A stretch of 64,000 nt of DNA from Dolichospermum sp. UHCC 0259 (GCF_009711935.1 NZ_VIKX01000187.1:117959-181958); one strand, 5' to 3'; shown: positions 45,501-54,019, counted from the first letter of the stretch. Notes: a model not told the origin generated them from the sequence alone. Numbers and translations are program-made.

Positions 45501-46721
45501 TTGACACTACGGGTTGCTGTTGTGGGTTCGGGACCTGCGGGTTCATGCGCTGCCGAAACCCTAGCTAAAGCTGGGATTGAAACCTATTTGTTTGAGCGCA
45601 AGTTAGATTACGCCAAGCCTTGTGGGGGTGCTATTCCCCTCTGTATGGTGAGTGAGTTTGACTTACCACCAGCAATTATTGACCGTCGGGTACGGAAGAT
45701 GAAAATGATTTCTCCTTCCAATCGTGAAGTTGATATCAATCTGATAAATGAAGAAGAATATATAGGAATGTGCCGCCGCGAAGTGCTGGATGGTTTCTTG
45801 CGAGACCGGGCGGCAAAATTAGGGGCAAATTTAATTAACGCCACTGTTCATAAAGTTGATATCCCTGCCGGCAATTCTGAACCCTATACAATCCACTACG
45901 TTGACCACACAGGAGAAGGGGCGCAGGGCGTTACTAAAACCCTGAAGGTGGATTTAATCGTTGGTGCAGATGGGGCAAACTCCCGTATTGCTAAGGATAT
46001 GGGGGCTGGTGATTACAATTATGCGATCGCCTTCCAAGAACGCATTCGTCTTCCCCAGGACAAAATGGACTATTACAACGACCTCGCCGAAATGTACGTT
46101 GGCGATGATGTTTCCACCGACTTCTACGCTTGGGTATTCCCCAAACACGATCACGTAGCCGTCGGTACTGGCACAATGCACATCAACAAAGCCAGAATTA
46201 AACAATTCCAAACTGGTATTCGCGCCCGTGCTGCGGAAAAACTCGCTGGTGGTGAAATCATCAAAATCGAGGCACACCCCATTCCCGAACATCCCCGCCC
46301 CCGTCGCGTTGTCGGTCGCATCGCCTTGGTAGGAGATGCTGCTGGTTATGTTACCAAGTCTTCCGGGGAAGGTATCTACTTCGCGGCTAAATCCGGTAGA
46401 ATGTGCGCTGAAGCCATTGTGGAAGCAGCTAACGGTGGGGCGCGGATTCCCACCGAAGCCGACCTCAAGGTATACCTCAAACGTTGGGATAAGAAATACG
46501 GACTCACCTACAAAGTATTAGACATTCTTCAAAACGTCTTCTACCGTTCCGATGCTACCCGCGAAGCATTTGTAGAAATGTGTGATGACATGGACGTACA
46601 AAAGCTAACTTTTGACAGTTATCTCTATAAAACTGTAGTTCCCGCTAACCCCTTCACCCAGTTAAAAATTACTGCCAAAACCCTTGGTAGTTTAATTCGT
46701 GGTAACGCCCTTGCACCCTAA
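45501..46721 (+). CDS. chlP: Geranylgeranyl diphosphate/geranylgeranyl-chlorophyll reductase
   Basis: A 406-aa protein from TTG 45501, giving MTLRVAVVGSGPAGSCAAETL, the usual ChlP N-terminus and length. The upstream in-frame ATG at 45405 would add 32 unrelated residues before the Rossmann loop. FAD-binding motifs: VGSGPAGSCAAETLAKAG, DLIVGADGANSRIAKDMG and RIALVGDAAGYVTKSSGEGI. PCGGAIPLCMVSEFDLP is ChlP-specific. It reduces three double bonds of the geranylgeranyl group to phytyl, for chlorophyll, tocopherol and phylloquinone, at the thylakoid membrane. A strong terminator follows at 46734. Confidence 0.95.
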   Translation: MTLRVAVVGSGPAGSCAAETLAKAGIETYLFERKLDYAKPCGGAIPLCMVSEFDLPPAIIDRRVRKMKMISPSNREVDINLINEEEYIGMCRREVLDGFLRDRAAKLGANLINATVHKVDIPAGNSEPYTIHYVDHTGEGAQGVTKTLKVDLIVGADGANSRIAKDMGAGDYNYAIAFQERIRLPQDKMDYYNDLAEMYVGDDVSTDFYAWVFPKHDHVAVGTGTMHINKARIKQFQTGIRARAAEKLAGGEIIKIEAHPIPEHPRPRRVVGRIALVGDAAGYVTKSSGEGIYFAAKSGRMCAEAIVEAANGGARIPTEADLKVYLKRWDKKYGLTYKVLDILQNVFYRSDATREAFVEMCDDMDVQKLTFDSYLYKTVVPANPFTQLKITAKTLGSLIRGNALAP

Positions 46722-46733
46722 ATATAGGAAATC

Positions 46734-46770
46734 AGAAGCCAGAAATTCGTTTCTAGGCTTCTTTTTTTTT
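46734..46770 (+). terminator. Rho-independent terminator of chlP
   Basis: AGAAGCCAGAAA-TTCG-TTTCTAGGCTTCT folds into a 12-bp stem with one bulge and a TTCG tetraloop, followed by nine Ts. It begins 13 nt after the chlP stop. Confidence 0.92.
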
Positions 46771-46975
46771 GGGTCGGTTTCTATATCGGCAGACGGGAAA
46801 AGTTTTGTTGGAAAATTAGTTATAATTTTCCTGTCAATTAGTACATTTTTGGGACGATATAGATATAGCATTGAGGTAGTTGGCAGCCGAGCTTTATTCC
46901 TCTGATTGAGTAGTGTGATCGCAACTGCTTGGGAGGGTAAGATTGTTTAGTGCTGCTTGAGTATTTTGGCTTATA

Positions 46976-47683
46976 GTGAGGTTGGGTTATCTAATGCTCA
47001 GTAAAAATGTGGAGGTTCGAGACTTTTCAATGGTGTTGGTGGCAGAAAACGCTAACCCATCTATTTTAAATCCTGACTTTTTGAAGTACAACCATATTGT
47101 ACCTGATGACTGGGAGTTAGCAATGCCGCCAATCTGTACTCCTCCTGTGTCTCAAGTGGTTTATAAAAATGGAGTTAATATTGTAGCTCAACCAGATAAA
47201 ATTTCATTTGGGGAGTTTATTGATACTGAAAAAATTTATAAAATACCAGAAATTAGTAGTAAATTTGTGGATGTAGTTCCTAATCTTAATTATCAAGCAA
47301 TAGGAATTAATGTTAATGCTCATATTTTGGTTGAACAAAAAGATAAAGAGCAAGATATTGTTTTAACTAAATTGATAGCTGCTGGTAAATGGAAAAATTT
47401 TCTAGGAAAATCTCCTCATACAGTTGTTCAGTTTGTTTATCAATTTGAAGACAGTAATCTCACTATTGCTATTCAGGAAGCTTTGATGCAAAATCTACCT
47501 AATAATGAGCAAACACCAATTATGACTTTTGCGGCTAATTTCCACCGACAATTAATAGGTATTAATCTTCAAGAAAAAACCACTCATCTCAAAAAAGTTA
47601 TACAATCATATCAGTCTGATTTAAATAATTTTATTTCTTTCATTGAAGAAGATTTCTTAGTTGACTTCGAGGAAAAATCATGA
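46976..47683 (+). CDS. Unknown protein, first gene of a three-gene accessory operon
   Basis: Up to 235 aa from GTG 46976. ATG 46994 or ATG 47030 (MVLVAENANPS) are shorter options, and no start has a convincing ribosome site. The protein is a mix of strands and helices with no signal or membrane segment: PPICTPPVSQVVYKNGVNIV, NYQAIGINVNAHILVEQ, then a C-terminal helix (TTHLKKVIQSYQSDLNNF). The overall layout is reminiscent of TIGR04255-type proteins, but I cannot show homology. Its stop overlaps the next gene by 4 nt (ATGA), so translation is coupled. Confidence 0.65.
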   Translation: MRLGYLMLSKNVEVRDFSMVLVAENANPSILNPDFLKYNHIVPDDWELAMPPICTPPVSQVVYKNGVNIVAQPDKISFGEFIDTEKIYKIPEISSKFVDVVPNLNYQAIGINVNAHILVEQKDKEQDIVLTKLIAAGKWKNFLGKSPHTVVQFVYQFEDSNLTIAIQEALMQNLPNNEQTPIMTFAANFHRQLIGINLQEKTTHLKKVIQSYQSDLNNFISFIEEDFLVDFEEKS

Positions 47684-48375
47684 ACACAAGCACTTGGGAC
47701 AACACCTACAATAAAAATACACAGCAATATAATACTGCTTCCATCCCCAGCATTGGCAGACAAATTATCTATTTTGATACATTTAAGAATTATGCCATTC
47801 CTCGAATTTTACCTGTGCCTGTGGCAAAAGCTGCTTTAAATTTATCATCTTTTAGTGCTATTGGTTTAACTGGTGTTATTGCTATTGATTTAACTCGTGT
47901 TATTGGTTCAACTGTATCTTTTAGTGGTGTTTATACAATAAATAATGAAGCATCATTTATTGATTTACGTAAACAAGAAGAATTTGATTGGCGAAAAAAC
48001 AGAAATGCCTATCAGAGAATTATTCATTTGTCAGATTTAGAGGATAAATGGGATGGTTATAATGCCCCTAAATTTTCTAAACAACAGGTTGATTTAGCCA
48101 TAACTCTGTACTCCCACCTTCACAGTTATTGTATTGATAGAGGGATTAATTTTAGCAAGATTGAGCCATTTGTCGCTCCTTGCTCTGATGGTATGATTTT
48201 ATTTGAGTGGTCAGGTAAACGCTTCCCCAATAAACAACTAGAAATTTATGTTTCCAAATCAAACCAGTCTGCTTTTGAGTTTTTGAAGACTGAAGGTGAT
48301 TCAGAAGTTGAAGGAGAGTTCAATTTAGATGAGTTGTATCCTATACTAGATTGGCTATTTAATTTTGATTACTGA
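47680..48375 (+). CDS. Unknown protein, second gene of the accessory operon
   Basis: A 231-aa protein. The N-terminus is polar; the middle has a hydrophobic, Gly/Ser/Thr-rich stretch (AALNLSSFSAIGLTGVIAID), possibly a weak membrane-associated segment. The C-terminal half contains LSDLEDKWDGYNAPKFSKQQ, a 'W-D-G-Y-x-A-x-x-F/P' motif followed by helices, which recurs in small unassigned proteins of cyanobacterial and other accessory loci, and FVAPCSDGMILFEWSGKRFP. I do not recognise a named domain. It is coupled to both neighbours (4-nt overlap upstream, 3-nt spacing downstream). Confidence 0.65.
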   Translation: MNTSTWDNTYNKNTQQYNTASIPSIGRQIIYFDTFKNYAIPRILPVPVAKAALNLSSFSAIGLTGVIAIDLTRVIGSTVSFSGVYTINNEASFIDLRKQEEFDWRKNRNAYQRIIHLSDLEDKWDGYNAPKFSKQQVDLAITLYSHLHSYCIDRGINFSKIEPFVAPCSDGMILFEWSGKRFPNKQLEIYVSKSNQSAFEFLKTEGDSEVEGEFNLDELYPILDWLFNFDY

Positions 48376-48378
48376 TAA

Positions 48379-48744
48379 ATGGCTAAACCTCATCAAGTTA
48401 ACTCTTCTGACAAGCTGTTGAGATGGCTTCATCCTGGTCAATTTGATTGGGATGAAAAAAGACCAACTTCAGCAGCTTTTAAAGATGATGAAATGTCTGT
48501 TGATATATTGTGTTTAACAACGATAGAAGAAAGTTATGATAGAGCCAAGAAAATAGGTAAAAATGCTGTTGTTTCTATACCTGCGGAATTAGTTATAGAA
48601 AAAGGTCTAGAGGTAAAACATGATCCTGTTGATGGTAATGATGCTCATGCTGTAATTTTAGGAAAGAAAACTAAATCAATTGCTAAATTTTTAGCTACTA
48701 ACTGTGAGGTAGAAATTTATCCGTCTGAAGATGAGCCTAGTTAA
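48379..48744 (+). CDS. Unknown small protein, third gene of the accessory operon
   Basis: A 121-aa protein starting MAKPHQVNSSDKLLRWLHPG, with GQFDWDEKRPTSAAFKDDEMSVDI following and VVSIPAELVIEKGLEVKHDP in the middle. The fold looks alpha/beta and soluble. The stretch DPVDGNDAHAVILGKKTKSI has a His-containing motif that could be a metal or nucleotide site, but this is only a guess. It is the last gene of the operon; the spacer after it ends in the convergent HEPN-like pseudogene. Confidence 0.65.
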   Translation: MAKPHQVNSSDKLLRWLHPGQFDWDEKRPTSAAFKDDEMSVDILCLTTIEESYDRAKKIGKNAVVSIPAELVIEKGLEVKHDPVDGNDAHAVILGKKTKSIAKFLATNCEVEIYPSEDEPS

Positions 48745-48871
48745 TTGCTACTCTCATATTTGAAGTTAACCTATAAAGACTTTATATTGAATTGTTGTTT
48801 GCCAAATTAAATGACAACTTGAAAAATTAATGTCAAAGGGTTTTTACGTTCTTATATTTTTACTAATCTAC

Positions 48872-50261
48872 CTATAGGAATATATTGAAAATCGTCGAGT
48901 TTTGACCTACTAGCTTTCGATTAAATTTAATTCGGTTTACCGCTATGCCGTTCATAGGTTTGTATTGTTGTTTATTAATTGGAATATAATACCCTGATAC
49001 TTCATCCCACTTTAAAAGTGTAAGTATCACTCGATCACAAAAATGGTGAAGTCTTAAATAATTTTCTCTTTTTTTATCAAGATTATTACCAATTACTTCT
49101 CCTTGATGTACTATTGTATTACGTATATCTATAAAATATTCAAACTGCAAATTATTTGTCTTACAAAAATCCTTTAGAATTTTATTAAAAGAAACCTCAT
49201 TAGGATTTCTGCCATCTGCCCAGTAAAAACAATCTTCTTGTTTTTTAATAAACTTATTAGGACAAGAAATAGCATGATTGTATCGTAAAATTTCAAGGAA
49301 ATTACACATTAATATTGTTTTATTTTCTAAATAGGGTGTATTTTTAGCTAAAATACCCAATGTAATTAGTTTTTTCAATTTATAAATATTAACATTTGAT
49401 ATATAATCAGTATAAGTAGATTCAATAAATTGAATCACATCTTCTTCACGATAAATTACTTTATTACCTTCTTTTAATTTTGTATTCTCAGGTGAGATAT
49501 ATTCTAAATGGACTAAGTAGGTAAACCGAAAAATTTAAAGGTATGTGACGAAATGTAAATTCAATGAATGCCTTACAAATAGGTTGTTTTACGGGTTTCA
49601 CAAAACTAAACATATATTGGTTTTATTATGTTTACCTACTTATTTTTGTATCATGTAAAACTTGGATTCTCGCAATTGAACACATACGCCCAGAGGCAAA
49701 AGAAATCAGAAAACAAATAGAATCAATTACCTCAATAACATTTTCTAAGTCAGCATAAGTAACTTCATCTACTTCTAGTAGATGACTTATAGCTCCTTCC
49801 GAATGAGGTTTTATAACAATTTTAGGTTGCCCTGTAATCTTAATTGCTGTAAAGTCTGTTTGATAAATTTCTGGTTCTTTTCCCTCTTCTTCACGAGTAA
49901 GAATCAAAGGTTTAAAAGGATATGGAATATTAGTTAAATAAACTTGTACTAAAACTGTATCTTGAGGTTTAGGAGGATTTTTTGATACTAATTTAGCAGA
50001 GGGTAACTTCACTTTGTATTCTTGAGTATTTCCTTTGATGCAGTGTTTAGTTCTCTCTTCAGAAATTATGCCTGATGTCTTATCTAACAATAAATCTGAA
50101 GAGTCTATCATACTTTCTAGGGAACAATCTGAAGTGAAATCAGAGATAATTTCACAAGGAAATACAGTCGCTACAATAGAGCAATCATCTGGTTTTTGCT
50201 CAAGATAAGTTTCTGAACGAATTATATTGTTGTTAATTTCAAAGTTGCAGTCAAGTTTCAT
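48872..50261 (-). pseudogene. ApeA/HEPN-like gene split by a MITE
   Basis: Two minus-strand frames, 50261-49632 and 49438-48872, are halves of one gene. Removing 49514-49640 (a 125-bp element plus one copy of TA) joins codon ATA (49643-49641) to GTC (49513-49511) and restores a single uninterrupted frame of about 420 aa. The start ATG 50261 has AAGGAGA 6 nt upstream. The N-terminal part is strand-rich, ending in SICFLISFASGRMCSIARIQ. The C-terminal part ends in a helical domain with YFIDIRNTIVHQGEV, an R-x4-H motif of HEPN ribonucleases, resembling ApeA-type abortive-infection proteins. As it stands the insertion gives early termination 10 codons after the last native residues. It lies in a defence-like patch. 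Confidence 0.85.
49516..49640. mobile_element. MITE (IS630/Tc1-type ends, TA target duplication)
   Basis: A 125-bp element with perfect 11-bp terminal inverted repeats, AGTAGGTAAAC and GTTTACCTACT, flanked on both sides by TA (49514-49515 and 49641-49642). TA duplication and short TIRs are typical of IS630/Tc1-mariner derivatives. It has no coding capacity, so it must have been mobilised in trans. It interrupts the ApeA/HEPN-like gene in the exact way that excision restores the frame. Confidence 0.93.
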
Positions 50262-50298
50262 CTGTTTTCTCCTTAACAATTAAAAGACCGATGGTTAA

Positions 50299-50416
50299 TT
50301 AGTTCACCGATTGTTTTTCTAGCTTAACCACCAAATCTTGATAAATAACATCTAACCATACAGGAATTACAGGTTTACCTTCATCCAGAGATGCGACTCC
50401 AGGAATCGCTTCACGT
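50299..50416 (-). pseudogene. Decayed gene end, copy A
   Basis: The minus strand reads EAIPGVASLDEGKPVIPVWL then DVIYQDLVVKLEKQSVN and a stop. There is no start or N-terminal part. A second copy with the same sequence pattern lies at 52658-52752 in the same orientation. I do not recognise the parent gene; short C-termini like this occur next to toxin-antitoxin genes in cyanobacteria. The following 50417-50635 shows no gene. Confidence 0.75.
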
Positions 50417-50635
50417 CAATGAGGACAAAATAAATGGATAATGATTCGTTATTCCCTCAGTGCAGCATAGTCTATAACCAGCAGCTATGCCCACTTTTTG
50501 AATTTCTCAAATGGTGCAAAATGCGGCAATGTGGTTTGATTGTTTGTTCTACAGATATTTTTGATATTCTGAAATTTAAAAATATTTATTGAATGATATG
50601 GGTACTGAATAAAAGTCAATACTAAAAATAGTAAT

Positions 50636-51085
50636 TTACTTGCTTGCATCTTGAATTAATTCTGTGATTTTTTCAATAATATTTTGAGCTATTTTCAACG
50701 AAAATTTCACCTCTTTCTCTAAAGTATATATAGTGTCATCATAATCTGCTTTATTTCTAGATTGCCTAAGCCGACCTAAATCATTTCCTATTTCTATCAT
50801 TTTTTTATTTTTTGATTTATTACATCTAAATTCATCTGCCACAAATTGGTGTTCATTGATATCACCAGTTCTGGCTTTTGACAATCTTGGCTCATGTAAA
50901 ACATCTCGTAAATAATTTCTAGCTATACAAAAGGCAGCATAATAGGCTCTACTTATAGATGAACGTAGTTTTGCTTCAGATATTGTGGATTTAGAATCTG
51001 TTTCTGAATCACTAGAAATGGTAGAATTTATATCAGCTAGTTCTTTGGCTAGTTCAAGATATTCAGCCCAATTAAATTTCATCAA
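50636..51085 (-). CDS. HEPN-domain protein (UPF0332-like)
   Basis: A 149-aa all-helical protein. NWAEYLELAKELADIN at the start, then a Ser/Glu-rich loop, LRSSISRAYYAAFCIARNYL (the R-AYYA helix typical of HEPN/UPF0332) and LRQSRNKADYDDTIYTLEKE, where R-N-K-A-D-Y is the HEPN active-site variant. HEPN proteins of this size are commonly toxins or ribonucleases of defence and toxin-antitoxin loci. It overlaps the upstream gene by 14 nt and so is translated last in a three-gene series, TIGR04255 - unknown - HEPN. No nucleotidyltransferase (MNT) antitoxin is adjacent, so the partner may be one of the two upstream proteins. Confidence 0.8.
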   Translation of the reverse strand: MMKFNWAEYLELAKELADINSTISSDSETDSKSTISEAKLRSSISRAYYAAFCIARNYLRDVLHEPRLSKARTGDINEHQFVADEFRCNKSKNKKMIEIGNDLGRLRQSRNKADYDDTIYTLEKEVKFSLKIAQNIIEKITELIQDASK

Positions 51086-51719
51086 AACTAATATTAATTT
51101 CTAAATCATTACCGAATTTAAAAGAGACATCTAACCACCAAATGTTATCCAGCATCTTTAATTTATCAAATGCTTCATCTACATCAAGGTTGGTGTGAAT
51201 ATCAATAATTAATTTTTGCCAACCAATAATTTCTGGATCATAGGCAAACCTCAGCACATTTTTTTCATTATTAAAAATATTTTTGATTTGTTCATGAGCT
51301 TCTATTAATAAATGAATTAAATTTGTTTTTTCATGCAAATACTTGAATATTTCTCCTGGATGAATCAAAGTGTATAGATTTTTAATTTCACTGAAAAAAT
51401 TATTTAATAAAGCAACAGAACTATTATTAATTACGTGATTAGATATGTCTGTTGAAAAATAAGAACCTGCTAATAAGTTAGTTTGTATGCTTTTTATGGA
51501 AGGATTTGTACGGTGTTCATTCTGATTTTTGTTTCTATATAACAAACAAGCAGCTAACTCTACTGTTTCATTTTCTATATCCCAATATATTGGATATGGA
51601 TTAAGTTTTAGTTTATTGTTTGTAGATAGACCAAGTGAGAAATGGCTTTGAACATTTCTTTCTAATTCCTTTAATTTATTTCTCCTATTATCAATGTGAA
51701 AATTACCATTGTTAGTCAT
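51072..51719 (-). CDS. Unknown protein in a TIGR04255/HEPN operon
   Basis: A 215-aa protein. The first half has YPIYWDIENETVELAACLLY and a helix-rich centre (NNFFSEIKNLYTLIHPGEIF). The second half has strands such as GWQKLIIDIHTNLDVDEAFD and NIWWLDVSFKFGNDLEINI. No domain is recognised. The gene start shares one base with the end of the TIGR04255 gene and its end overlaps the HEPN gene by 14 nt, so the three are translationally coupled and likely act together. The alternation of acidic and aromatic residues near the C-terminus could form a protein-protein interface; this is inference. Confidence 0.7.
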   Translation of the reverse strand: MTNNGNFHIDNRRNKLKELERNVQSHFSLGLSTNNKLKLNPYPIYWDIENETVELAACLLYRNKNQNEHRTNPSIKSIQTNLLAGSYFSTDISNHVINNSSVALLNNFFSEIKNLYTLIHPGEIFKYLHEKTNLIHLLIEAHEQIKNIFNNEKNVLRFAYDPEIIGWQKLIIDIHTNLDVDEAFDKLKMLDNIWWLDVSFKFGNDLEINISFDEI

Positions 51720-52501
51720 TATTCAAAACTCCTTAATAAATCACCATCAACTAATGTGAAAAACCAATTATGACAAACTGAGTGAGCATTTTCCAGCCAT
51801 TTATCTAAGTTGGCAGGAATTTCCGGTAAATCAGGTGCAATTGATTGAATAGTAATTTCCCATATTAAAGCATCACTGGGTAAATTTGTCTGATTATCCA
51901 ACTTTTGCCCTTTAACAATTCTGAAATTTACAATTCCTTTAGGATTTTCAGAGTTAAAGGCAAATTGTAAATCTAATTGTATGGGATTATTTTTTACTAA
52001 TGTCTTCTCGAAAAGTAAAGGATTTAAATTTAATTCTATTTTCATTTTATTTTTTAAAAATTCATAAAATTCATTTTCTTTTAAGTTTAAATCTATAGCA
52101 TCAATATATTTTAATATGAGATGACGTGGACGAAATTTATCTTTACTTGGATGCACTATATACAAATTATCTACAACTTCAATGATTCGTTTTTTGAAAT
52201 CTTGCCAAATATAATTTTCTGTATCATTAACTGTTAAAACTCCATTACCTAATTGTACTAGAGGCCAACCTTTATTACTCTTGAATCTATGTTTAATAAT
52301 ACCTTCTGCCATTTGCTCAGGAATAGAAGCAAAGGGCAATTGTTCATATACGGGATAATTCTCATTTATTCTGTCAAATAATCTGCCAAGTATTAGTTGA
52401 GTATTAGGATCACCACCTATTAATTGTGGTTGTTCTACATACCATCTAATCTCAAATATTGCCTCGACAAGAGGTTTGTTTGTTAAGTTTTCTCGTATCA
52501 T
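51719..52501 (-). CDS. TIGR04255-family protein
   Basis: A 260-aa protein. NKPLVEAIFEIRWYVEQPQL at the N-terminus is the hallmark of the sporadically distributed TIGR04255 family. The body continues with GWPLVQLGNGVLTVNDTENYIW, RHLILKYIDAIDLN and a C-terminal DKWLENAHSVCHNWFFTLVDG, again family-like. The function is unknown; genes of this type are patchily distributed and turn up in accessory loci. The first gene of a coupled three-gene series ending in a HEPN protein. Orientation is minus; the ATG at 52501 begins after a degenerate gene end (52658-52752) and a 155-base spacer. Confidence 0.82.
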   Translation of the reverse strand: MIRENLTNKPLVEAIFEIRWYVEQPQLIGGDPNTQLILGRLFDRINENYPVYEQLPFASIPEQMAEGIIKHRFKSNKGWPLVQLGNGVLTVNDTENYIWQDFKKRIIEVVDNLYIVHPSKDKFRPRHLILKYIDAIDLNLKENEFYEFLKNKMKIELNLNPLLFEKTLVKNNPIQLDLQFAFNSENPKGIVNFRIVKGQKLDNQTNLPSDALIWEITIQSIAPDLPEIPANLDKWLENAHSVCHNWFFTLVDGDLLRSFE

Positions 52502-52657
52502 TTTTAAACTATGATTTCTTACACTCTTTTATCTTAACTCACAAGGCTAATTATCTTGCATATTTTATTAACCATATATTGTAAGTACAGTAGGCGATCG
52601 CATCCTGATAGTTGTAACAGTTTCAAGTAAAGTGTATCTGCTTTATATATAAGAGTC

Positions 52658-52752
52658 TTAGTTTTTTCCTAGTTCCAGAGATAAATGTTGATAAATAACA
52701 TCTAGTTAGACAAGAATTACAGTTTTACCTTTATCTAGGGAAGCGATCGCAA
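52658..52752 (-). pseudogene. Decayed gene end, copy B
   Basis: The minus strand reads AIASLDKGKTVILV, then a stop where copy A (50299-50416) has Trp, then LDVIYQHLSLELGKN and a stop. A TGG to TAA change explains the internal stop. Same orientation as copy A, so the two form a degenerate direct repeat around the TIGR04255/HEPN operon. It lies 38 bases before tRNA-Thr. Confidence 0.75.
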
Positions 52753-52790
52753 ACCACACTAACAACAGAGAATGTGTATTTAATAATAAA

Positions 52791-52862
52791 GGCCAGCAGT
52801 TGGATTTGAACCTACGACCTTCCGATTACAAGTCGGATGCACTACCACTGTGCTATGCTGGC
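52791..52862 (-). tRNA. tRNA-Thr (anticodon TGT)
   Basis: The minus strand folds as a cloverleaf: acceptor GCCAGCA/TGCTGGC, D arm GCAC-GTGC, anticodon stem TCCGA/TCGGA with loop CTTGTAA (anticodon TGT), T loop TTCAAAT. The T stem has one A-A mismatch and the base after the acceptor is C, an uncommon discriminator for threonine tRNAs, so slight decay is possible. CCA is not encoded. It borders the accessory patch on its left side. Confidence 0.88.
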
Positions 52863-53091
52863 GGTTTGGGTAAGAAAGTTTTTAATTGCCTCACCGATTT
52901 CATATTATAGCATAGCCATATCATTTGTCTAGAGGGTAAGCAAAATATTTTTCAAGTTGCCAAGAATCGCTAAAACTAGCCGCCGTGCTGTAGATTGATG
53001 CAAAAATATTTGGTACAGTGCAATTGGAGTATTCCTGGTGACACGGCTATACCAAAGCGCAGGAACATTTGTTCTTTAGAGATAATCAAGC

Positions 53092-54012
53092 ATGGCAGCA
53101 TTGATAGGCAGAGATTTATTAAGTCTAGCGGATCTGAGTTCTGAGGAACTGCAAGAACTTCTGGAATTGGCTACTCAACTCAAGTCAGAAAAACTGAAGT
53201 TGCATTGTAACAAGGTTCTAGGTTTGTTATTTTCCAAAGCTTCAACACGCACTAGAGTCAGTTTTACAGTCGCAATGTACCAACTGGGGGGACAGGTAAT
53301 TGATCTTCATCCTAATGTCACTCAAGTGAGTCGAGGAGAACCTATCCAGGATACTGCTAGGGTGTTAGATCGTTATTTGGATGTTTTAGCAATTCGCACC
53401 TTTGCTCAACAGGAGTTGGAAACTTTTGCCAAATATGCGAAAATTCCTGTAATTAATGCCCTCACGGATTTAGAACACCCCTGTCAGATATTGGCAGATT
53501 TACTCACCATTCAAGAGAAATTTGGCAGTTTGGCGGGTTTAACATTAACCTATGTCGGTGATGGAAATAATGTCGCTAATTCCCTGATGTTGGGTTGTGC
53601 TTTGGTGGGAATGAATGTCAGAATCGCTTTTCCTTCAGGATATGCTCCCGATGCAGAAATTGTGGAAAAAACTAGGGAAATAGCTAATAAAAAAACTGAA
53701 GTTATCTTAACTCACGATCCTGAAGCAGCAGCAAAAGGTGCATCCGTACTTTACACTGATGTTTGGGCAAGCATGGGGCAAGAAACACAAGCCAATAACC
53801 GCTTCCCTGTTTTTCAACCTTATCAAATTTCTGAACAATTATTAAGTCTTGCAGATCCAGAAGCAATTGTTTTACACTGCTTACCAGCCCATCGTGGTGA
53901 AGAAATTACTGAAGAGGTAATTGAAGGTTCACAATCACGGGTTTGGGATCAGGCAGAAAATCGCCTACACGCTCAAAAAGCTTTACTTGCAAGTATTCTT
54001 GGGGCAAAATAA
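53092..54012 (+). CDS. argF: Ornithine carbamoyltransferase
   Basis: A 306-aa protein, standard length. Carbamoyl-phosphate motif STRTR (51-55) in FSKASTRTRVSF, DLEHPCQILADLLTI (about 126-140, the HPCQ motif), YVGDGNNVANSL (about 155-166) and the ornithine-binding HCLPAHRGEEI (about 263-273). It carries out citrulline formation from ornithine and carbamoyl phosphate in arginine synthesis, in the cytosol. It is well separated from the accessory patch by tRNA-Thr and 230 bases. Downstream a CCCCAGT-type STRR begins 8 bases after the stop, so it is likely monocistronic. Confidence 0.96.
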   Translation: MAALIGRDLLSLADLSSEELQELLELATQLKSEKLKLHCNKVLGLLFSKASTRTRVSFTVAMYQLGGQVIDLHPNVTQVSRGEPIQDTARVLDRYLDVLAIRTFAQQELETFAKYAKIPVINALTDLEHPCQILADLLTIQEKFGSLAGLTLTYVGDGNNVANSLMLGCALVGMNVRIAFPSGYAPDAEIVEKTREIANKKTEVILTHDPEAAAKGASVLYTDVWASMGQETQANNRFPVFQPYQISEQLLSLADPEAIVLHCLPAHRGEEITEEVIEGSQSRVWDQAENRLHAQKALLASILGAK

Positions 54013-54019
54013 CGGTATT

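Noticed and set aside
45954..46292. 112-aa minus-strand ORF inside chlP
   Set aside because: Antisense shadow of a highly conserved gene, without ribosome site or family features.
49564..49758. 64-aa plus-strand ORF
   Set aside because: It spans the MITE and the antisense of the broken HEPN-like gene; no coherent protein.
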